Shown one piece after another: positions 1 to 7,712 of a DNA stretch of 38,865 nucleotides; positions within the stretch are counted from its first letter, which is position 1; each line of letters begins with the position of its first letter. This DNA is from Flavobacteriaceae bacterium (GTDB lineage: Bacteria > Bacteroidota > Bacteroidia > Flavobacteriales > Flavobacteriaceae): assembly GCA_017851655.1 (NCBI GenBank), contig JAFMMH010000012.1:1-38865 (forward strand), given 5' to 3'. The notes under the pieces were generated by a model. It worked only from the letters and a program-made list of their open reading frames with translations. It made no database searches and was not told the origin of the DNA. A program made the position numbers and the translations under genes.

Positions 1-2
1 TG

Positions 3-32
3 CAAATATAAAACCCTTTTAGTTACTTACAA
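3..32 (-). promoter_or_regulatory. Outward-facing Bacteroidota-type promoter at left edge
   Basis: On the minus strand, TTG (32-30) is followed by a 19-nt spacer and TATATTTG (10-3). This fits the Bacteroidota form TTG-N17..21-TAnnTTTG. Transcription would leave the window leftwards, so the gene served cannot be seen. The match is by eye. Confidence 0.5.
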
Positions 33-131
33 TGCCTTTTGCTATTGTTTTTTTAAAAAAAATAAATAAATTCATAACATACTGTTTTTCAGTACGCTAA
101 AAATAATTTATATGCCATATTTTTCAAAAAT

Positions 132-407
132 TCAATTTAAAAAAATCAAAAGATTAAATTTTTTATTCTTTATAATAATTTCATAATGAAGGTGAGTATC
201 TGTTGAACGGCTCCTACTACCCTCATAGCCAATGACATCTCCTCGTTTTACCTTTTGACCTCTGTTTACATTAGACTCATTCATAGGAGCGTACAATGTT
301 CGAATGCCAAAGCCATGATCTATCAAAATATGTTTTCCATAACCATAGTATTGACTTTTGACACTTTTTATCCGACCCTTAGCTGTTGTAAAAAAGGGGA
401 ATCTTTT
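132..407 (-). pseudogene. Decayed C-terminal remnant of M23 (LytM-type) murein endopeptidase
   Basis: The open frame covers only the last part of an M23 metallopeptidase domain. It keeps the glycine-rich GYGKHILIDHGFG strand, the RGQKVKRGDVIGY segment and the final HLH zinc motif (THLHYE). The first zinc motif (HxxxD) and the whole N-terminus are absent, because an in-frame stop lies at 408-410. The conserved LYAHM histidine has become proline (LYAPM), and the usual GSTGRSTGPHLHYE has decayed to GSRSRSTDTHLHYE. The only in-frame start candidate near the conserved part is a TTG at 326, inside a beta strand. Family members cleave peptidoglycan cross-links in the periplasm; this copy should be inactive. 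A degraded duplicate of an intact gene elsewhere is the likeliest origin (inference). Confidence 0.75.
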
Positions 408-522
408 TTACTTTGTTGTCTAATCAACAAGAAAAGCAATGAAAAGGAACTTCCTTAAGCAATCCGGTTAATGAATAAAAGTAGTTCAGAAGAAATAATC
501 TGCTTTTCTAAAAAGGAAAAAA

Positions 523-1206
523 TCAATCCATTTTTAATGGAGTCTTGGGTGCCTTCCATTTGGTATATAGTGCATCCAAATCATAGGTTAGTGCTGTTGG
601 ATCAAGTTCAATAAGTCCATCACCATATGCACGCTGAAGAATATCTTCAATTAAAAAATCTTCATAAATCTTTTCAGGATCATAAGTATCTTTAAGTGAA
701 AGCTTGAACAATGAAGCTGTCGTTTGATAAATCATTGCCTTCCATCCGTTACGCAAATCTTTAATAAGCTCATGTGTTGTAGCCCCTGTTTGTCTATGGA
801 CTAATTTAATCAAAATACGTCCTTGTGAGCGAGAAAGTTTTTTGAGCTCTTCCTCAAATTCATCATATATAAATTTCTCAACTCTCTTAATATATATCTT
901 TTTCTGTCGCTTATTCTTTATGTTTTGAAGCCGCATACTTAAGGTATCCAATCTGTCAGCAGCTAACTTTGCATAAGGATATACTCTAAGTGTTCTGTTT
1001 CTAAGAATAACGTATTCTCTAAGTTCAGTCATACTCTTAAATCGAAGAGGTTGAAACAAGACTACTTCTTTAAGTCGAATACCAGAGTTTGGTATAGAAT
1101 CTGTTTCAAACTTATACAGCATTGATTCTTCACTCTGGAGGCTATCCAAATCTTGAGAAAAAAGAGTTAAAGGCACTAAGAAGACAAAACAAATTATAGA
1201 ACGCAT
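523..1206 (-). CDS. DUF4294 family secreted protein
   Basis: This is a 227-aa protein with an N-terminal signal peptide (residues 1-18, MRSIICFVFLVPLTLFSQ), so it is probably periplasmic. The rest is a soluble, highly charged, mostly helical domain with the features I associate with DUF4294, a family confined largely to Bacteroidota: a LREYVILRNRTLRVYPYAK segment, a Lys/Arg/Glu-rich helix around residues 90-125, and SQGRILIKLVHRQTG in the middle. No catalytic motif is evident and no function is known to me. It is transcribed divergently from the M42 peptidase. A TACTTTTG box on its strand (1294-1287) could be its -7 element, leaving a leader of about 70 nt, but no good -33 partner is visible. 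Confidence 0.8.
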   Translation of the reverse strand: MRSIICFVFLVPLTLFSQDLDSLQSEESMLYKFETDSIPNSGIRLKEVVLFQPLRFKSMTELREYVILRNRTLRVYPYAKLAADRLDTLSMRLQNIKNKRQKKIYIKRVEKFIYDEFEEELKKLSRSQGRILIKLVHRQTGATTHELIKDLRNGWKAMIYQTTASLFKLSLKDTYDPEKIYEDFLIEDILQRAYGDGLIELDPTALTYDLDALYTKWKAPKTPLKMD

Positions 1207-1334
1207 AATCTCTCCAGTTTGAAAACTAAATTTTAAATATCTGATAGCCTTTATTTTAGATAATTTGAGTCAAAAAAAACGGATTACAAAAGTACAAATT
1301 ATTTATGTTGAGTACTTTTCTTTGGGATTATTCT

Positions 1335-1342
1335 TACTTTTG
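1335..1342 (+). promoter_or_regulatory. Probable -7 element of the M42 peptidase gene
   Basis: TACTTTTG matches TAnnTTTG and ends 27 nt before the ATG at 1370. The nearest TTG (1308-1310) is 24 nt away, a little far for the usual spacing. The position argues against any translation start upstream of 1370. Confidence 0.4.
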
Positions 1343-1369
1343 AATCAAACAAAAATTAACCTTCAACAT

Positions 1370-2449
1370 ATGAGTTTGCTAGATAAAAAAGCGATCAGAT
1401 TTTTAGAAAAATATCTTAACAATGCCTCTCCAACAGGCTATGAGAGTGCAGGTCAAAAAATATGGATGGACTACCTCCGACCTTATGTAGATACTTTTAT
1501 TACAGACACCTATGGAACAGCAGTTGGGGTAATAAATCCAGAGGCTGAATACAAGGTAGTTATTGAAGGGCATTCCGATGAAATTTCTTGGTATGTAAAC
1601 TACATTACAGACGATGGTCTCATCTATGTAATTAGAAATGGTGGGAGTGATCATCAGATTGCACCTTCTAAATGTGTAGACATTCACACTAAAAAAGGAA
1701 TAGTTAAAGGAGTCTTTGGTTGGCCCGCGATTCACACACGTAAAAAAGAAAAAGAAGAAATTCCAAAATTAGACAACATCTTTATCGATGTAGGTGCAGA
1801 AGATAAAAAAGGGGTCGAAAAATTAGGTGTACATGTTGGCTGTGTAATCACCTATCCTGATCAGTTTCATATTCTGAATAAAGATAAATTTGTCTGTAGA
1901 GCAATTGACAATCGTGCAGGTGGTTTTATGATCGCTCAAGTAGCTCGACTTTTAAAAGAAAACAAAAAGACCTTACCTTTTGGATTGTATATCACCAACT
2001 CAGTTCAAGAAGAAGTTGGTTTACGTGGTGCAGAAATGATCACTCAGACCATAAAACCGGATGTCGCTATTGTAACGGATGTATGCCACGACACCACCAC
2101 TCCAATGATCAATAAAAAAGTAGAAGGAAATACTAAAATAGGTCAAGGTCCTGTAATCTCTTACGCTCCTGCAATACATAATTTGTTAAGAGAGCATATT
2201 CTGGATACCGCTGAGGCCAAAAAAATACCATTCCAACGACATGCTTCCTCTCGCTATACAGGAACCGATACGGACGCTTTCGCCTACAGTAATGGTGGAG
2301 TAGCTTCTGCACTGATTTCATTACCATTAAGATACATGCACACTACAGTAGAAATGGTACATAAAGAAGATGTGGAAAATGTAATCCGGTTAATTTATGA
2401 AAGTATATTGACAATTGATCCCAAAAAAGGATTCAGCTATTTTGAATAA
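1370..2449 (+). CDS. M42 family metallopeptidase (glutamyl aminopeptidase/endoglucanase-like)
   Basis: A 359-aa cytosolic aminopeptidase of the M42 family, which assembles into large tetrahedral particles and trims peptides using two metal ions. Visible landmarks are the N-terminal NNASPTGYE segment, VVIEGHSDEISW (metal-ligand His plus Asp), the AIDNRAGGF motif that supplies the bridging Asp, NSVQEEVGLRGAE (catalytic Glu pair), IVTDVCHD and the late TGTDTDAFAY and MHTTVEMVHKED segments with the last His ligand. The frame is open upstream, but the family normally begins near MSLLDKKAIRFLEKYL. A promoter-like box lies just before that ATG, so I choose 1370. It converges on pyrD. Confidence 0.9.
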   Translation: MSLLDKKAIRFLEKYLNNASPTGYESAGQKIWMDYLRPYVDTFITDTYGTAVGVINPEAEYKVVIEGHSDEISWYVNYITDDGLIYVIRNGGSDHQIAPSKCVDIHTKKGIVKGVFGWPAIHTRKKEKEEIPKLDNIFIDVGAEDKKGVEKLGVHVGCVITYPDQFHILNKDKFVCRAIDNRAGGFMIAQVARLLKENKKTLPFGLYITNSVQEEVGLRGAEMITQTIKPDVAIVTDVCHDTTTPMINKKVEGNTKIGQGPVISYAPAIHNLLREHILDTAEAKKIPFQRHASSRYTGTDTDAFAYSNGGVASALISLPLRYMHTTVEMVHKEDVENVIRLIYESILTIDPKKGFSYFE

Positions 2450-2450
2450 A

Positions 2451-2469
2451 AAAAATCTATTAGATTTTT
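2451..2469. terminator. Weak AT-rich hairpin between converging M42 gene and pyrD
   Basis: An 8-9 bp inverted repeat, AAAAATCTA-T-TAGATTTTT, gives a T run on both strands and overlaps the pyrD stop codon. It could act as a bidirectional terminator, but the stem holds only one G-C pair. Confidence 0.4.
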
Positions 2470-3490
2470 AGTCCATATTTTTCAATATGGCCTTATTCAT
2501 TCGTTTTACCACACCGGGGCCTTCATAGACAAATCCTGTATAGAGCTGAACCAAGCTAGCGCCAGCAGCTAGTTTTTCAAGAGCGTCTTCTGGTTTATGT
2601 ATACCCCCTACCCCTATGATTGGGAAAGCGTTATCACTCTTTTCAGCTAAAAAGCGAATTACTTCCGTACTCCTTTCTTTTAAGGGCTCTCCACTCAATC
2701 CTCCCATTTCGTTTTTGTACTCCGATTCCAACCCTTCACGACTCAAGGTAGTGTTCGTTGCAATGACCCCAGCGGTCTGGGAAATTTTGACAATATCAAT
2801 AATGTCTAATAATTGCTCATCTGAAAGATCGGGAGCAATTTTGAGAAGTATAGGCTTTGGTTTATTGGTCTCTTGATTTAGTTTCTGTAAAGTGTTGAGC
2901 AAATCAGTCAATGGCTTTTTTTCTTGTAATGCTCTTAAGTTTGGAGTGTTAGGTGAGCTAACATTAACCACAAAATAATCAACATAAGGGAAAAGAGCTT
3001 CAAAACATAGGGTATAATCTAAAACGGCATCTTCATTTGGTGTGATTTTATTTTTCCCAATATTACCACCTATCAATATCCCTTTATTTTTTTTTAATCG
3101 TTCAATGGCAACCTCGACACCTTCATTGTTAAAACCCATACGATTAATTAAACCGTTATCCTGTGGTAATCGAAATAAACGCTTTTTGGGATTTCCAGCT
3201 TGAGGTTTCGGTGTAAGTGTACCAATTTCTATAAAACCAAAACCGAAATTAGAGAGTTCTTTATATAATTTGGCATCTTTATCAAAACCCGCTGCAAGAC
3301 CAATAGGGTTAGGAAAGGTTAAACCAAATAATTTCTTTTCTAATCGTTGGTCTTTGACTTGATAAACACTTCGAATCAAGATTCCCATCCCAGGAATTTT
3401 ATGGATAAATCGCAAAAAATCAAAAACTCTATAATGAACCCATTCAGGATCAAAGAAAAAAAGAATTGGTTTTATGAATAACTTGTACAT
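2468..3490 (-). CDS. pyrD: Dihydroorotate dehydrogenase (quinone), class 2
   Basis: A 340-aa membrane-associated flavoenzyme that oxidises dihydroorotate to orotate in pyrimidine synthesis and passes electrons to quinone. The N-terminal amphipathic helix ([20 protein letters not shown]) that docks on the membrane marks class 2. FMN and substrate landmarks follow: [55 protein letters not shown] with the catalytic Ser segment, [25 protein letters not shown], and the C-terminal IIGVGGI and [16 protein letters not shown] phosphate-binding loop. Length is normal. The ATG lies 9 nt after the T run of a strong terminator that follows yajC, and no promoter fits in that gap. See the finding on possible attenuation. 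Confidence 0.95.
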   Translation of the reverse strand: MYKLFIKPILFFFDPEWVHYRVFDFLRFIHKIPGMGILIRSVYQVKDQRLEKKLFGLTFPNPIGLAAGFDKDAKLYKELSNFGFGFIEIGTLTPKPQAGNPKKRLFRLPQDNGLINRMGFNNEGVEVAIERLKKNKGILIGGNIGKNKITPNEDAVLDYTLCFEALFPYVDYFVVNVSSPNTPNLRALQEKKPLTDLLNTLQKLNQETNKPKPILLKIAPDLSDEQLLDIIDIVKISQTAGVIATNTTLSREGLESEYKNEMGGLSGEPLKERSTEVIRFLAEKSDNAFPIIGVGGIHKPEDALEKLAAGASLVQLYTGFVYEGPGVVKRMNKAILKNMD

Positions 3491-3498
3491 TACGTATG

Positions 3499-3527
3499 TA
3501 AAAAAACATCCCGCTAAAGCGGGATGT
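3499..3527 (-). terminator. Strong intrinsic terminator after yajC, directly ahead of pyrD
   Basis: Read on the minus strand, a perfect 9-bp stem (ACATCCCGC/GCGGGATGT) with a TTTA loop is followed by a T run. It is the most GC-rich hairpin I noticed in the intergenic DNA. It starts just after the yajC stop and ends 9 nt before the pyrD ATG. It either ends the DUF1573-yajC transcript or acts as an attenuator for pyrD. Confidence 0.85.
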
Positions 3528-3531
3528 AAAA

Positions 3532-3828
3532 TTATTTTTTCGCTGGAGGTGCGTTGAGTTTAGAACTCATTTCCAGTGAAATGGCAGAACGTTCGATTTT
3601 AAGTTTACCAGCCATTGTTTCTACAATACAGGTATTGTCTTTATCATTCAGTTCCATTATTTTTCCATGAATACCACTTTTAGTGATAATTCTATCCCCT
3701 TTTTTCATGTCACGCATAAAATTCTTTTCCTTTTTTTGTCTACGCTGTTGAGGCAGTATTATAAAAAAGAAAAAAACGACGAGCATTAAAAGCAAAAAGG
3801 GTAGTTGACCTGAAAGACCTTCTGACAT
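3532..3828 (-). CDS. yajC: Preprotein translocase subunit YajC
   Basis: A 98-aa inner-membrane accessory subunit of the Sec machinery (SecDF-YajC). It has a single N-terminal transmembrane helix (about residues 9-26, [18 protein letters not shown]) followed by the basic [11 protein letters not shown] stretch. A small cytoplasmic domain then carries the family signature LKKGDRI-type turn (here [17 protein letters not shown]) and the late [10 protein letters not shown] segment. The length is typical. It begins 11 nt after the DUF1573 lipoprotein gene and should share its transcript; a strong terminator follows it. Confidence 0.93.
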   Translation of the reverse strand: MSEGLSGQLPFLLLMLVVFFFFIILPQQRRQKKEKNFMRDMKKGDRIITKSGIHGKIMELNDKDNTCIVETMAGKLKIERSAISLEMSSKLNAPPAKK

Positions 3829-3839
3829 AAGTTTTGAGA

Positions 3840-4364
3840 TTAGTTTTGTTGACGAGCTTTGGCTTGTGCCTCTCTCTGTTGTTGTTTTACTGCATCAGGA
3901 GTTACGTTAGATTTTATACGTAACATTTCTCTTCCCGTAGCTGTATTTGCAGAAAGAGTTACTGATTTTTGTTGTATTCCTGGTTTATTACTAGAGTCAA
4001 AACTCACTACAATACTCCCAGTTTCTCCTGGAGCAATCGGGGTGTTTTTAGGATATTGAGGTACTGTACAACCGCAACTCCCTCTTGCATCTACAATAAT
4101 GAGATCTGCATCCCCTGTGTTGGTAAAGCTAAAGGTAGTAGTTACTTTATCCCCTTCGTTAATGGTCCCGAAATCATGAGAGGTCTTATCAAAAGTAAAA
4201 GCAGGTGTTCCACTAGTTTTGGCAGTTGAACCAGCGGGTGTTGAAGTGGTAGCTGGATTAGAGGTTGTTGTTGCCGCATTAGTTACTTTTTTTGCTGCAT
4301 TATTCTGGCAAGAAGTAAACAAGACAAGTGTTGAAGCTAGACAAATAGTTAATACTTTTTTCAT
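3840..4364 (-). CDS. DUF1573 domain lipoprotein
   Basis: A 174-aa lipoprotein. The signal sequence ends in a lipobox (LVLFTSC, acylated Cys19), followed by a low-complexity Ala/Thr/Asn/Ser linker to about residue 50. The DUF1573 domain, an Ig-like beta sandwich common in Bacteroidota, then follows. Its hallmarks are HDFGTINEGDKVTTTFSFTNTG, the cysteine pair in GSCGCTVPQYP, and IAPGETGSIVVSFDS. The C-terminus is a short Gln/Ala/Arg-rich helix. The role is unknown; the position before yajC may be only operonic. It has its own promoter overlapping the end of nusB. Confidence 0.88.
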   Translation of the reverse strand: MKKVLTICLASTLVLFTSCQNNAAKKVTNAATTTSNPATTSTPAGSTAKTSGTPAFTFDKTSHDFGTINEGDKVTTTFSFTNTGDADLIIVDARGSCGCTVPQYPKNTPIAPGETGSIVVSFDSSNKPGIQQKSVTLSANTATGREMLRIKSNVTPDAVKQQQREAQAKARQQN

Positions 4365-4390
4365 GTTATTAGAAATATAAGTGTGAAATC

Positions 4391-4420
4391 CAAAAGTAAG
4401 AAAAAAAGTCTTTACAACAA
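4391..4420 (-). promoter_or_regulatory. Promoter of the DUF1573-yajC operon
   Basis: On the minus strand TTG (4420-4418), a 19-nt spacer and TACTTTTG (4398-4391) match the Bacteroidota consensus well. The -33 side lies inside the last codons of nusB. The expected start site leaves a leader of about 20 nt before the ATG at 4364. Confidence 0.65.
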
Positions 4421-5353
4421 GCCTCTACCTGTTTTGTTCAACCTATTTTCTTGTTCGAATTCTTTGACCAGTTTATCCAAAACACCATTTACAAAATTGT
4501 TGCTATTTGGAGTGGAGTAATCTTTAGCAATTTCAAGGTATTCATTTAATGTTACTTTACTTGGGATCGAAGGGAAATAGAGCAATTCAGCAATGGCAAT
4601 TTTCAAAATCACATTGTCTATTTGAGCGATTCTATCAGTGTCCCAATTAGGTGTCTTTCCCTCCAACTCGTTTTGAAGTTGTTCATCATTTACAATTACC
4701 TTTTCTAAAAGCGTCCGACCAAACACAATATCCTCATGTTGTTTTTCGAAATCAGGAAAAGAAAGGCTCTCAGGTATACCTTCTTGCAATTGTTTAAATG
4801 ATTTTGACAAGAAAGTATTTACAAGTGGTAAATCATCTATCCACGTAATCTGCTGGTCCTCAATGTAATCATAAAGATAATTGGAAGAAGCGATATTGTT
4901 TTTAAAACACTTTGTAAACCATTTTAGATCCTCTTCCCAAGTTGAGTCTTCTAATTGTTCATAAGCCTTAAAAAAAGTGTCTGATGTCATTTTTTGCATG
5001 AGATCTTTCAGGAATACAAATTCCAGATCCCATTTAATAAACTTTTTAGTTTGAAGTTTTTTTTCCAAAATGGGATGCTTTTGTATCATTGTCAAAACCT
5101 TGTTTTCAGATAAAGTTTTAAGATGATGAAATTTAATCTCAGCAGATCCAAGTTTCTCATATGTCTTTAATTGATCTTCTGTAAAGTCCATGACGGCTTT
5201 AATTAAAGCGAGAATGGAGAGATGCAAATTATATGCTTGAGAAACACTATTTTCAAAAAAGGCAAATTCGTCGGCAAGTTTACTGTTTTCTCTATGGGAA
5301 AAAGAATATGCAGATTGCATAACCTTGATACGAATATGACGTCGTGTGAGCAT
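4412..5353 (-). CDS. nusB: Transcription antitermination factor NusB (long Bacteroidota form)
   Basis: A 313-aa protein. NusB with NusE binds boxA RNA and promotes rRNA antitermination. The first residues (MLTRRHIRIKVMQSAYSF) and the C-terminal RNA-binding helical domain (DRIAQIDNVILKIAIAELLYFP, SKVTLNEYLEIAKDYSTP, FVNGVLDKL) are clear. About 150 extra residues lie between them, as usual for this phylum, where NusB is twice the E. coli length. The frame extends 8 codons upstream to a TTG at 5377, but that codon sits inside the -7 promoter element, so translation must begin at the ATG at 5353. It is transcribed divergently from the ABC exporter. Confidence 0.92.
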   Translation of the reverse strand: MLTRRHIRIKVMQSAYSFSHRENSKLADEFAFFENSVSQAYNLHLSILALIKAVMDFTEDQLKTYEKLGSAEIKFHHLKTLSENKVLTMIQKHPILEKKLQTKKFIKWDLEFVFLKDLMQKMTSDTFFKAYEQLEDSTWEEDLKWFTKCFKNNIASSNYLYDYIEDQQITWIDDLPLVNTFLSKSFKQLQEGIPESLSFPDFEKQHEDIVFGRTLLEKVIVNDEQLQNELEGKTPNWDTDRIAQIDNVILKIAIAELLYFPSIPSKVTLNEYLEIAKDYSTPNSNNFVNGVLDKLVKEFEQENRLNKTGRGLL

Positions 5354-5374
5354 GTTTAAGAACTTAATTTCGCT

Positions 5375-5402
5375 CAAAAATAATTTAATAAAGTGAATCC
5401 AA
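5375..5402 (-). promoter_or_regulatory. nusB promoter
   Basis: On the minus strand TTG (5402-5400), 17 nt, then TATTTTTG (5382-5375). The start site should fall about 15 nt before the nusB ATG. This element decides the nusB start, because the alternative TTG at 5377 lies inside it. Confidence 0.6.
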
Positions 5403-5458
5403 CACTGAACTCAAAGAAAAGTTTCACTACCCACTCTTTCTAGGCGTTCTCTTTTGAT

Positions 5459-5466
5459 TACATTTG
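5459..5466 (+). promoter_or_regulatory. -7 element of the ABC exporter gene
   Basis: TACATTTG is an exact TAnnTTTG match ending 12 nt before the ATG at 5479. A partial -33 (TTTC, 5437-5440) is 18 nt upstream. It overlaps the alternative TTG start at 5464, which supports 5479 and implies a very short leader. Confidence 0.5.
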
Positions 5467-5478
5467 CTGAGTAAGATT

Positions 5479-7236
5479 ATGAAAGAACTTCGCTACCTAA
5501 ATAAGTATTTTTTAAAGTACCGTACCAAATTGTTTTGGGGTTTCCTGATCACTATTATCGCAAGAATATTTTCTCTTTTTGCACCTCGTCTTATTGGAAA
5601 TTCTTTGACTGCTGTAGAACAGCACTTACAATCAGGTAGTATTGATAACAATGAGATTAAACAAATATTGTTAATTAATATTTTAATCATCGTAGGAACC
5701 ACATTAGTTTCAGGCTTTTTAACCTTTCTGATGAGACAGACCATTATCAATGTTTCGCGTTACATTGAGTTTGATTTAAAAAATGAGATTTTTTGGCACT
5801 ATCAGCGTTTAACTCAGCGTTTTTATAAAAATAACCGAACAGGTGATTTAATGAATCGCATCAGTGAGGATGTGGGGAAAGTTCGGATGTATGTAGGTCC
5901 AGCATTTATGTACAGTGTAAACACGATAGCTTTGTTTATCATAGTGATATCCTACATGATTAGTATTGCTCCAAAATTGACTTTATACACCATCTTACCC
6001 CTTCCAATTTTATCAATAACGATATACAAATTAAGTAGAATAATCAATCAAAAAAGTACCTTAGTCCAAGAGATGCTATCTAAAATGTCCTCTTTTGCAC
6101 AAGAGAGTTTTAGTGGAATTGCAGTGATTAAATCCTATAACCTCCAAGAACAAACTACCTCAGATTTTAGTAATCTGGCCTTAGAGAGTTACGATAAAAA
6201 CATGTCTTTGGCAAAAGTACAAGCTTGGTTTTTTCCGCTTATGATTCTTCTGATTGGTTGCAGTAACCTTATCGTAATTTATGTGGGAGGAAATCAATAT
6301 ATAAATGGTGAAATTGAAATTGGAGTATTGGCTGAGTTTATTATTTATGTCAATATGCTTACCTGGCCTGTAGCTGTAGTAGGATGGATTACCTCTATAG
6401 TTCAACAAGCAGAGGCCTCTCAAAAAAGAATTAATGTCTTTTTAAAAGAACAACCAGAAATTGAATCTGGAAAAGGTGTAGGTAAAATAAAGATCAAAGG
6501 AAAAATTCAATTTAAGAATGTAAGTTTAACTTACCCCGAAACCAAAATTACAGCATTAGACAAAATAGATTTGACAATCCCAGAAGGGAGTACACTTGGA
6601 ATCATAGGGAATATTGGTTCAGGAAAATCTTCAATGCTGGACATGATCTTAAGACTCTATGATCCAACGACGGGATCGATCACTATTGATGGATACGACA
6701 TAAAGGACTTCACATTATCTGAGGTTAGAAGTGAAATAGGATATGTCCCACAAAATGCATTTTTATTCTCCGAGAGTATTGAAGACAACATCAGATTTGG
6801 TTCCCCGAAAGCAAGTAGTAAAGAGATTCAGAGTATGGCAAAAAATGCTGTTGTTCATGATAATATAGTCAAGTTTAAAGAAGGTTACAAAACCTTATTA
6901 GGAGAACGAGGTGTTACTCTATCTGGAGGTCAAATTCAAAGGGTATCAATTGCTAGAGCTTTAATTAAAGATCCCCAAATTTTGTTACTAGATGATTGCC
7001 TATCTGCAGTAGATACAGATACCGAAGAAGAAATCCTTAAAAACCTAAAATCCCTGACTAAAGACAAGACCACACTTATCGTTAGTCACAGAATTTCTTC
7101 ACTTAAACATGCGGATCAAATTATTGTTTTTGAAAATGGTAAAATTGTTCAACAAGGCAAACATGCTGATTTAATTGAGGTTGAGGGCTATTACAAAGAG
7201 TTATTTGAAATTCAACAAGCCAACAACTCAAAATAA
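5479..7236 (+). CDS. ABC exporter half-transporter (fused TMD-NBD), degenerate Walker B glutamate
   Basis: A 585-aa type IV ABC exporter subunit. Six transmembrane helices fill residues 1-310. The ATPase domain follows, with Walker A GNIGSGKSS, a Q-loop (YVPQNAFLFSESIEDNI), signature LSGGQIQRVSIARAL, Walker B ILLLDDCLSAVD and H-loop IVSHRIS. In Walker B the usual catalytic Glu is Asp (LLLDD rather than LLLDE), as seen in the degenerate partner of heterodimeric exporters such as MdlA or TM287. No second half-transporter lies next to it, so a partner may be encoded elsewhere. The substrate is unknown. The start at 5479 (MKELRYLNKYF) fits the family; the frame opens at a TTG 5 codons earlier. 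Confidence 0.9.
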   Translation: MKELRYLNKYFLKYRTKLFWGFLITIIARIFSLFAPRLIGNSLTAVEQHLQSGSIDNNEIKQILLINILIIVGTTLVSGFLTFLMRQTIINVSRYIEFDLKNEIFWHYQRLTQRFYKNNRTGDLMNRISEDVGKVRMYVGPAFMYSVNTIALFIIVISYMISIAPKLTLYTILPLPILSITIYKLSRIINQKSTLVQEMLSKMSSFAQESFSGIAVIKSYNLQEQTTSDFSNLALESYDKNMSLAKVQAWFFPLMILLIGCSNLIVIYVGGNQYINGEIEIGVLAEFIIYVNMLTWPVAVVGWITSIVQQAEASQKRINVFLKEQPEIESGKGVGKIKIKGKIQFKNVSLTYPETKITALDKIDLTIPEGSTLGIIGNIGSGKSSMLDMILRLYDPTTGSITIDGYDIKDFTLSEVRSEIGYVPQNAFLFSESIEDNIRFGSPKASSKEIQSMAKNAVVHDNIVKFKEGYKTLLGERGVTLSGGQIQRVSIARALIKDPQILLLDDCLSAVDTDTEEEILKNLKSLTKDKTTLIVSHRISSLKHADQIIVFENGKIVQQGKHADLIEVEGYYKELFEIQQANNSK

Positions 7237-7296
7237 TTGTTTTTGTTTAATTTTTTTAATAAAATTGCTGGATAACAATTGGATTAATTAGACAAA

Positions 7297-7623
7297 ATGC
7301 GGGATTACGAAGAAGACAATTTTGAAGAGATTTACTCAAAAATCCTCAGAGCAGGAAGAAGAACATATTTTTTCGATGTTAGAGAAACAAAAGCTAGTGA
7401 CTACTATCTAACAATTACAGAGAGTAAAAAGTTCACCAATGAAGATGGATCTTTTTACTATAAAAAACACAAGATTTACTTATATAAAGAAGATTTTGAA
7501 AATTTCTCTTCGTATCTAGAAGATTCCATTTCCTTCATCTTTAAAAATAGAGGTCAAGAGGTAATTAGTGAGAGACATCAGAAGGATTATTCTCCTGATA
7601 ACATAAATTCTGAGCTTCATTAA
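7297..7623 (+). CDS. DUF3276 / PUR-alpha-like nucleic-acid-binding protein
   Basis: A 108-aa small cytosolic protein of the DUF3276 family, related to the PUR domain (single-stranded DNA/RNA binding) known from Borrelia and Bacteroides. The body shows the beta-beta-beta-alpha pattern: IYSKILRAGRRTYFFDVRE, DYYLTITESKKF, YYKKHKIYLYKEDFENFSSYL. The N-terminus is acidic (MRDYEEDNFEE) and the C-terminus is polar and disordered. It lies 60 nt after the ABC exporter gene, with no clear promoter or terminator in between, so co-transcription is possible. The exact cellular role is not established. Confidence 0.85.
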   Translation: MRDYEEDNFEEIYSKILRAGRRTYFFDVRETKASDYYLTITESKKFTNEDGSFYYKKHKIYLYKEDFENFSSYLEDSISFIFKNRGQEVISERHQKDYSPDNINSELH

Positions 7624-7712
7624 ACGCGAATACTTTTAAGAAAAAATGAATTGAAAAAGTTTTTTATGTTGGTAATATTTTGAACCTTTATGCGTTCACT
7701 AAAAGCCTTCAT

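Noticed and set aside
1265-1369. Upstream extension of the M42 peptidase frame.
   Set aside because: It contains the likely -7 promoter element and adds a hydrophobic lead not found in this cytosolic family.
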